A stretch of DNA of 64,000 nucleotides from Paraflavitalea devenefica (GTDB taxonomy: Bacteria > Bacteroidota > Bacteroidia > Chitinophagales > Chitinophagaceae). The stretch spans positions 124,001-188,000 of the forward strand of contig NZ_JAARML010000001.1 of NCBI RefSeq assembly GCF_011759375.1, written 5' to 3'. How positions within the stretch are numbered: the first letter of the stretch is position 1; each line of letters starts with the position of its first letter. Positions 61,736-64,000 of this stretch are shown piece by piece. The notes beneath the pieces were generated by a model. That model was given only the letters and a program-made list of their open reading frames with translations, was not told the DNA's origin and did no database searches. Made by a program: the position numbers and the translations under genes.

Positions 61736-64000
61736 ATGAGTGCGCACAAACAATATATAGACTTTAATGCTTCCACGGTACCGCTGCAGGATAGCAACCT
61801 GATTGAAGCAAGCGCCGGTACGGGTAAAACTTATTCTATCGCTATCCTTGTATTGCGGCTGGTACTGGAGCAGCAATTGTCTGTTAAAGAGATCCTGATG
61901 GTAACCTTTACCAAGGCAGCCGTGGCAGAGCTGGAAGAAAGGGTGCGCCTGTTTATCCGTAGCGCCCATAAGTATGCAGCCGGAAAGGAGATTGCAGACG
62001 ATAATATTAAAGCATTGGTGCAGCAGGCCATTGACAGCCGTGGCCAGGAAGTGGTAACACAGCAACTCAGGGATGCTGTATTGTTCCTGGACGAAACGGC
62101 TGTGCTTACTATTCATAGTTTCTGCCAGCAGGCGCTGAATGAGTTTGCCTTCGAAACGTTTCAGTTGTTTGGCGCCGAGATGCTGCCCGACTTTGCCCCT
62201 GTGATAGAAGATGAGCTGAATAAGTTCTGGCGCAGGCAGGTAACTACCCTGCCAGCAGAACTGCTGCAATTTATCTGGAATGAGGGTATGCGCACCGCTA
62301 TCCGGGAGATATTACAGAACCATTTAAGTGGCAAAAGGTACCCCGGCTTTGAAGAGCATACCAATTATACGATCACCAAAGCCAAACAGGAAACCTGGCG
62401 TAAGGAACTGGCCAGGTTGCATGAAGAACAGCAGGCGCTTGACCAGTCATTGTTCGCTTACGTATCAGATAATGTTGGCGAACTGCAAGCCATTTGTGAA
62501 GGGAATGCCAATGCCCGGAAAACTTTCCTGCCCAGCCTCTCTTCACCCAACAATTTTATAGCCATCGTTAAGGAGAAAAAAAGCAAGGTTGCTTATGTGA
62601 CTAAGCTCTTTCCGGCAATCACTACATTGATTGATGAACTAGAAGCTGTTGAGGTAAAGATGAAGGCTATCGTTCAATCTATCCTGCAACAATTATCCAG
62701 CCTGGCCATACAGGAAGCAGGGAAAGGCATACGGTTGTATAAAGAACGCAATAATGTACTGAGCTATGATGACCTGATCGGCAACCTGCATTATGCGCTT
62801 ACGGTACGGGATAACAACAAACTGGTGGAAGCCTTGCAGAAGAAATACAAGGCTGTTTTTATTGATGAGTTCCAGGATACAGACCGGCAACAGTTTGATA
62901 TCTTTGATAAAGCCTTCGGACAGGGTACGGTCCTCTTTTATATCGGCGATCCCAAACAAAGTATTTATGCCTGGCGTAAGGCGGACATTTTTACTTATTT
63001 CAAGGCGAGGGATGCGGTGAAGCACCTCTACAGCATGAACCATAATTACCGCTCATCGGCCCTGATGATACACGCGATGAATGCGTTCTTCCTGCCTGCG
63101 CCCGGCTTTGACACTTTCTATTTTGAGCAGCAGGAAAATGCCATTGATTATATACCGGTGGAAAGTCCGGCGCCCAATACCAAAGGTGAATTCCTGCAAG
63201 ATGGCGCGGCAGCGCCTGCTTTTTCCATTTTTTCCTTTCCGAAAAAAGAACCCCTGCTGGATGCTGTGGCGGCACAGGTAGCCCTGTTGCTGCAGGACAC
63301 CGGTTACCTGATTGATAAGAAAGGGATACGACGCTCTGTTATCCCTTCTGATATCGGCATCCTGGTGCGCACGGGTACACAGGGTAGTGAAGTAAAAGCC
63401 AGGCTGGCGCGGCTGGGTATTCCAGCCGTGACGATAGATGATGCCAAAGTACTGCAATCAGCAGAAGCAAGGCACCTGCTTTACCTGATGGAAGCCATTG
63501 CTGCACCCGATCGTTCCTCTATTAACAGGGCTCTACTCTCTCCCTTTACAGGATTTGGCACTGCACAGATACTGCAACTGGATGATGGTGCTGTACTGGA
63601 ACTGTTTACCAAATACAAGAACCGCTGGCAGCAGGATGGCATTTATACAGCCCTGATGGATTTTGTAGCCGACTTTACGGTACAACAGGTATTGCTGGCA
63701 TCGCCAACAGCCAATGGAGAACGCATTATTACCAACCTGTATCAACTGACAGAGCTGGTACACCAGGCCGAAAGCCGTAAAAATCTTTCTATACCGGAAT
63801 TGATCTCTTGGCTCAGGCGTGGCCTTGATGGCATGCATACAGAAGGCGATGAATTTACCCAGCGCATGGAGAGTGATGAGGAAGCTGTCAAGATCGTAAC
63901 GATCCATAAAAGTAAAGGACTGGAGTATAATATTGTATTGGCGCCTTTTCTTGATTTCGTGGAGAACAAGACGTATAATTTTGTCAGCTTCCGTGATCCG
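61736..64000 (+). CDS. recB: Exodeoxyribonuclease V subunit beta (RecB), 3' end beyond the window
   Basis: 755 codons are visible from the ATG at 61736, with no stop; the gene continues past the window. An earlier ATG at 61731 runs into a stop at once. Motifs: Walker A LIEASAGTGKTYSIAIL (22-38), Ia VTFTKAAVAELEERV, II AVFIDEFQDTDRQQFD (about 370-385), III LFYIGDPKQSIYAWRKAD, IV NYRSS and V VKIVTIHKSKGLEYNIVL (about 718-735). It is the 3'-5' helicase, and the missing C-terminus should carry the nuclease. Confidence 0.95.
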   Translation, partial: MSAHKQYIDFNASTVPLQDSNLIEASAGTGKTYSIAILVLRLVLEQQLSVKEILMVTFTKAAVAELEERVRLFIRSAHKYAAGKEIADDNIKALVQQAIDSRGQEVVTQQLRDAVLFLDETAVLTIHSFCQQALNEFAFETFQLFGAEMLPDFAPVIEDELNKFWRRQVTTLPAELLQFIWNEGMRTAIREILQNHLSGKRYPGFEEHTNYTITKAKQETWRKELARLHEEQQALDQSLFAYVSDNVGELQAICEGNANARKTFLPSLSSPNNFIAIVKEKKSKVAYVTKLFPAITTLIDELEAVEVKMKAIVQSILQQLSSLAIQEAGKGIRLYKERNNVLSYDDLIGNLHYALTVRDNNKLVEALQKKYKAVFIDEFQDTDRQQFDIFDKAFGQGTVLFYIGDPKQSIYAWRKADIFTYFKARDAVKHLYSMNHNYRSSALMIHAMNAFFLPAPGFDTFYFEQQENAIDYIPVESPAPNTKGEFLQDGAAAPAFSIFSFPKKEPLLDAVAAQVALLLQDTGYLIDKKGIRRSVIPSDIGILVRTGTQGSEVKARLARLGIPAVTIDDAKVLQSAEARHLLYLMEAIAAPDRSSINRALLSPFTGFGTAQILQLDDGAVLELFTKYKNRWQQDGIYTALMDFVADFTVQQVLLASPTANGERIITNLYQLTELVHQAESRKNLSIPELISWLRRGLDGMHTEGDEFTQRMESDEEAVKIVTIHKSKGLEYNIVLAPFLDFVENKTYNFVSFRDP

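Noticed and set aside
59882..62269. Two long minus-strand frames of nearly 300 codons each
   Set aside because: They are antisense to recC and recB, which have complete motifs and tight operon spacing.

Overview
The window looks like chromosome of a Bacteroidota bacterium, most likely a Chitinophagaceae-type soil or rhizosphere organism. The evidence is two FecI/FecR/SusC/SusD loci with STN domains on SusC, many lipoproteins with Bacteroidota-style lipoboxes, LytTR and TPR-HTH regulators, and promoters that match TTTG-N19-21-TAnnTTTG. There are no phage structural genes, no recognisable transposase, no integrase, no rRNA and no CRISPR array. One tRNA gene, Ala(GGC), is present.

Layout. 0.1-1.5 kb: a secreted VOC protein and a degenerate NUMOD4/HNH protein. 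1.5-6.5 kb (minus strand): a TonB-dependent receptor, an acidic lipoprotein and a beta-propeller phytase, readable as a phytate/organophosphate scavenging operon. 6.7-10.7 kb: a TPR-HTH regulator, a secreted unknown and an MFS transporter. 10.9-23.3 kb (plus): sigma factor, anti-sigma factor, SusC, SusD, a large VCBS/ASPIC lipoprotein and a vanadium-haloperoxidase-like lipoprotein. 23.3-29.9 kb: a surface-protein locus with a lone LytTR regulator, an S74-chaperone fibre protein coupled to a tiny membrane protein, a second TPR-HTH regulator and two related head-repeat adhesins. 30.0-32.0 kb: an FAD-dependent oxidoreductase.

From 32 to 42 kb the region is accessory in character. It has a gene-free stretch with 11-bp tandem repeats, the tRNA-Ala gene with a truncated tRNA-like sequence behind it, and then a PIN-domain nuclease, an AAA+ ATPase and a convergent subtilisin-like protease. 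The last two resemble the IetAS ATPase/protease defence pair, and the PIN gene lies directly upstream of the ATPase. This is the best candidate for an undescribed system here. Small lipoproteins of unknown function and repeat- and hairpin-rich gaps follow.

42.7-50.0 kb: a second FecI-FecR-SusC-SusD locus, ended by a strong terminator. Just beyond it is a small graveyard joining the tail of an ABC permease (minus) to a piece of a short-chain dehydrogenase (plus). 50.4-56.7 kb: a PQQ-type dehydrogenase, a large secreted TIM-barrel-like unknown, a GlxA/AraC regulator with a well-formed promoter, and a DHFR-like reductase whose C-terminus has been extended by a dispersed repeat. 56.7-64 kb: recD-recC-recB, with recB cut by the window end.

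Themes. Envelope import and sensing dominate: three TonB-type receptors, two sigma/anti-sigma relays and two TPR-HTH regulators. Short dispersed repeats have entered coding sequence at least twice (the VCBS gene and the DHFR-like gene). All functional assignments are from reading protein motifs; no searches were run.
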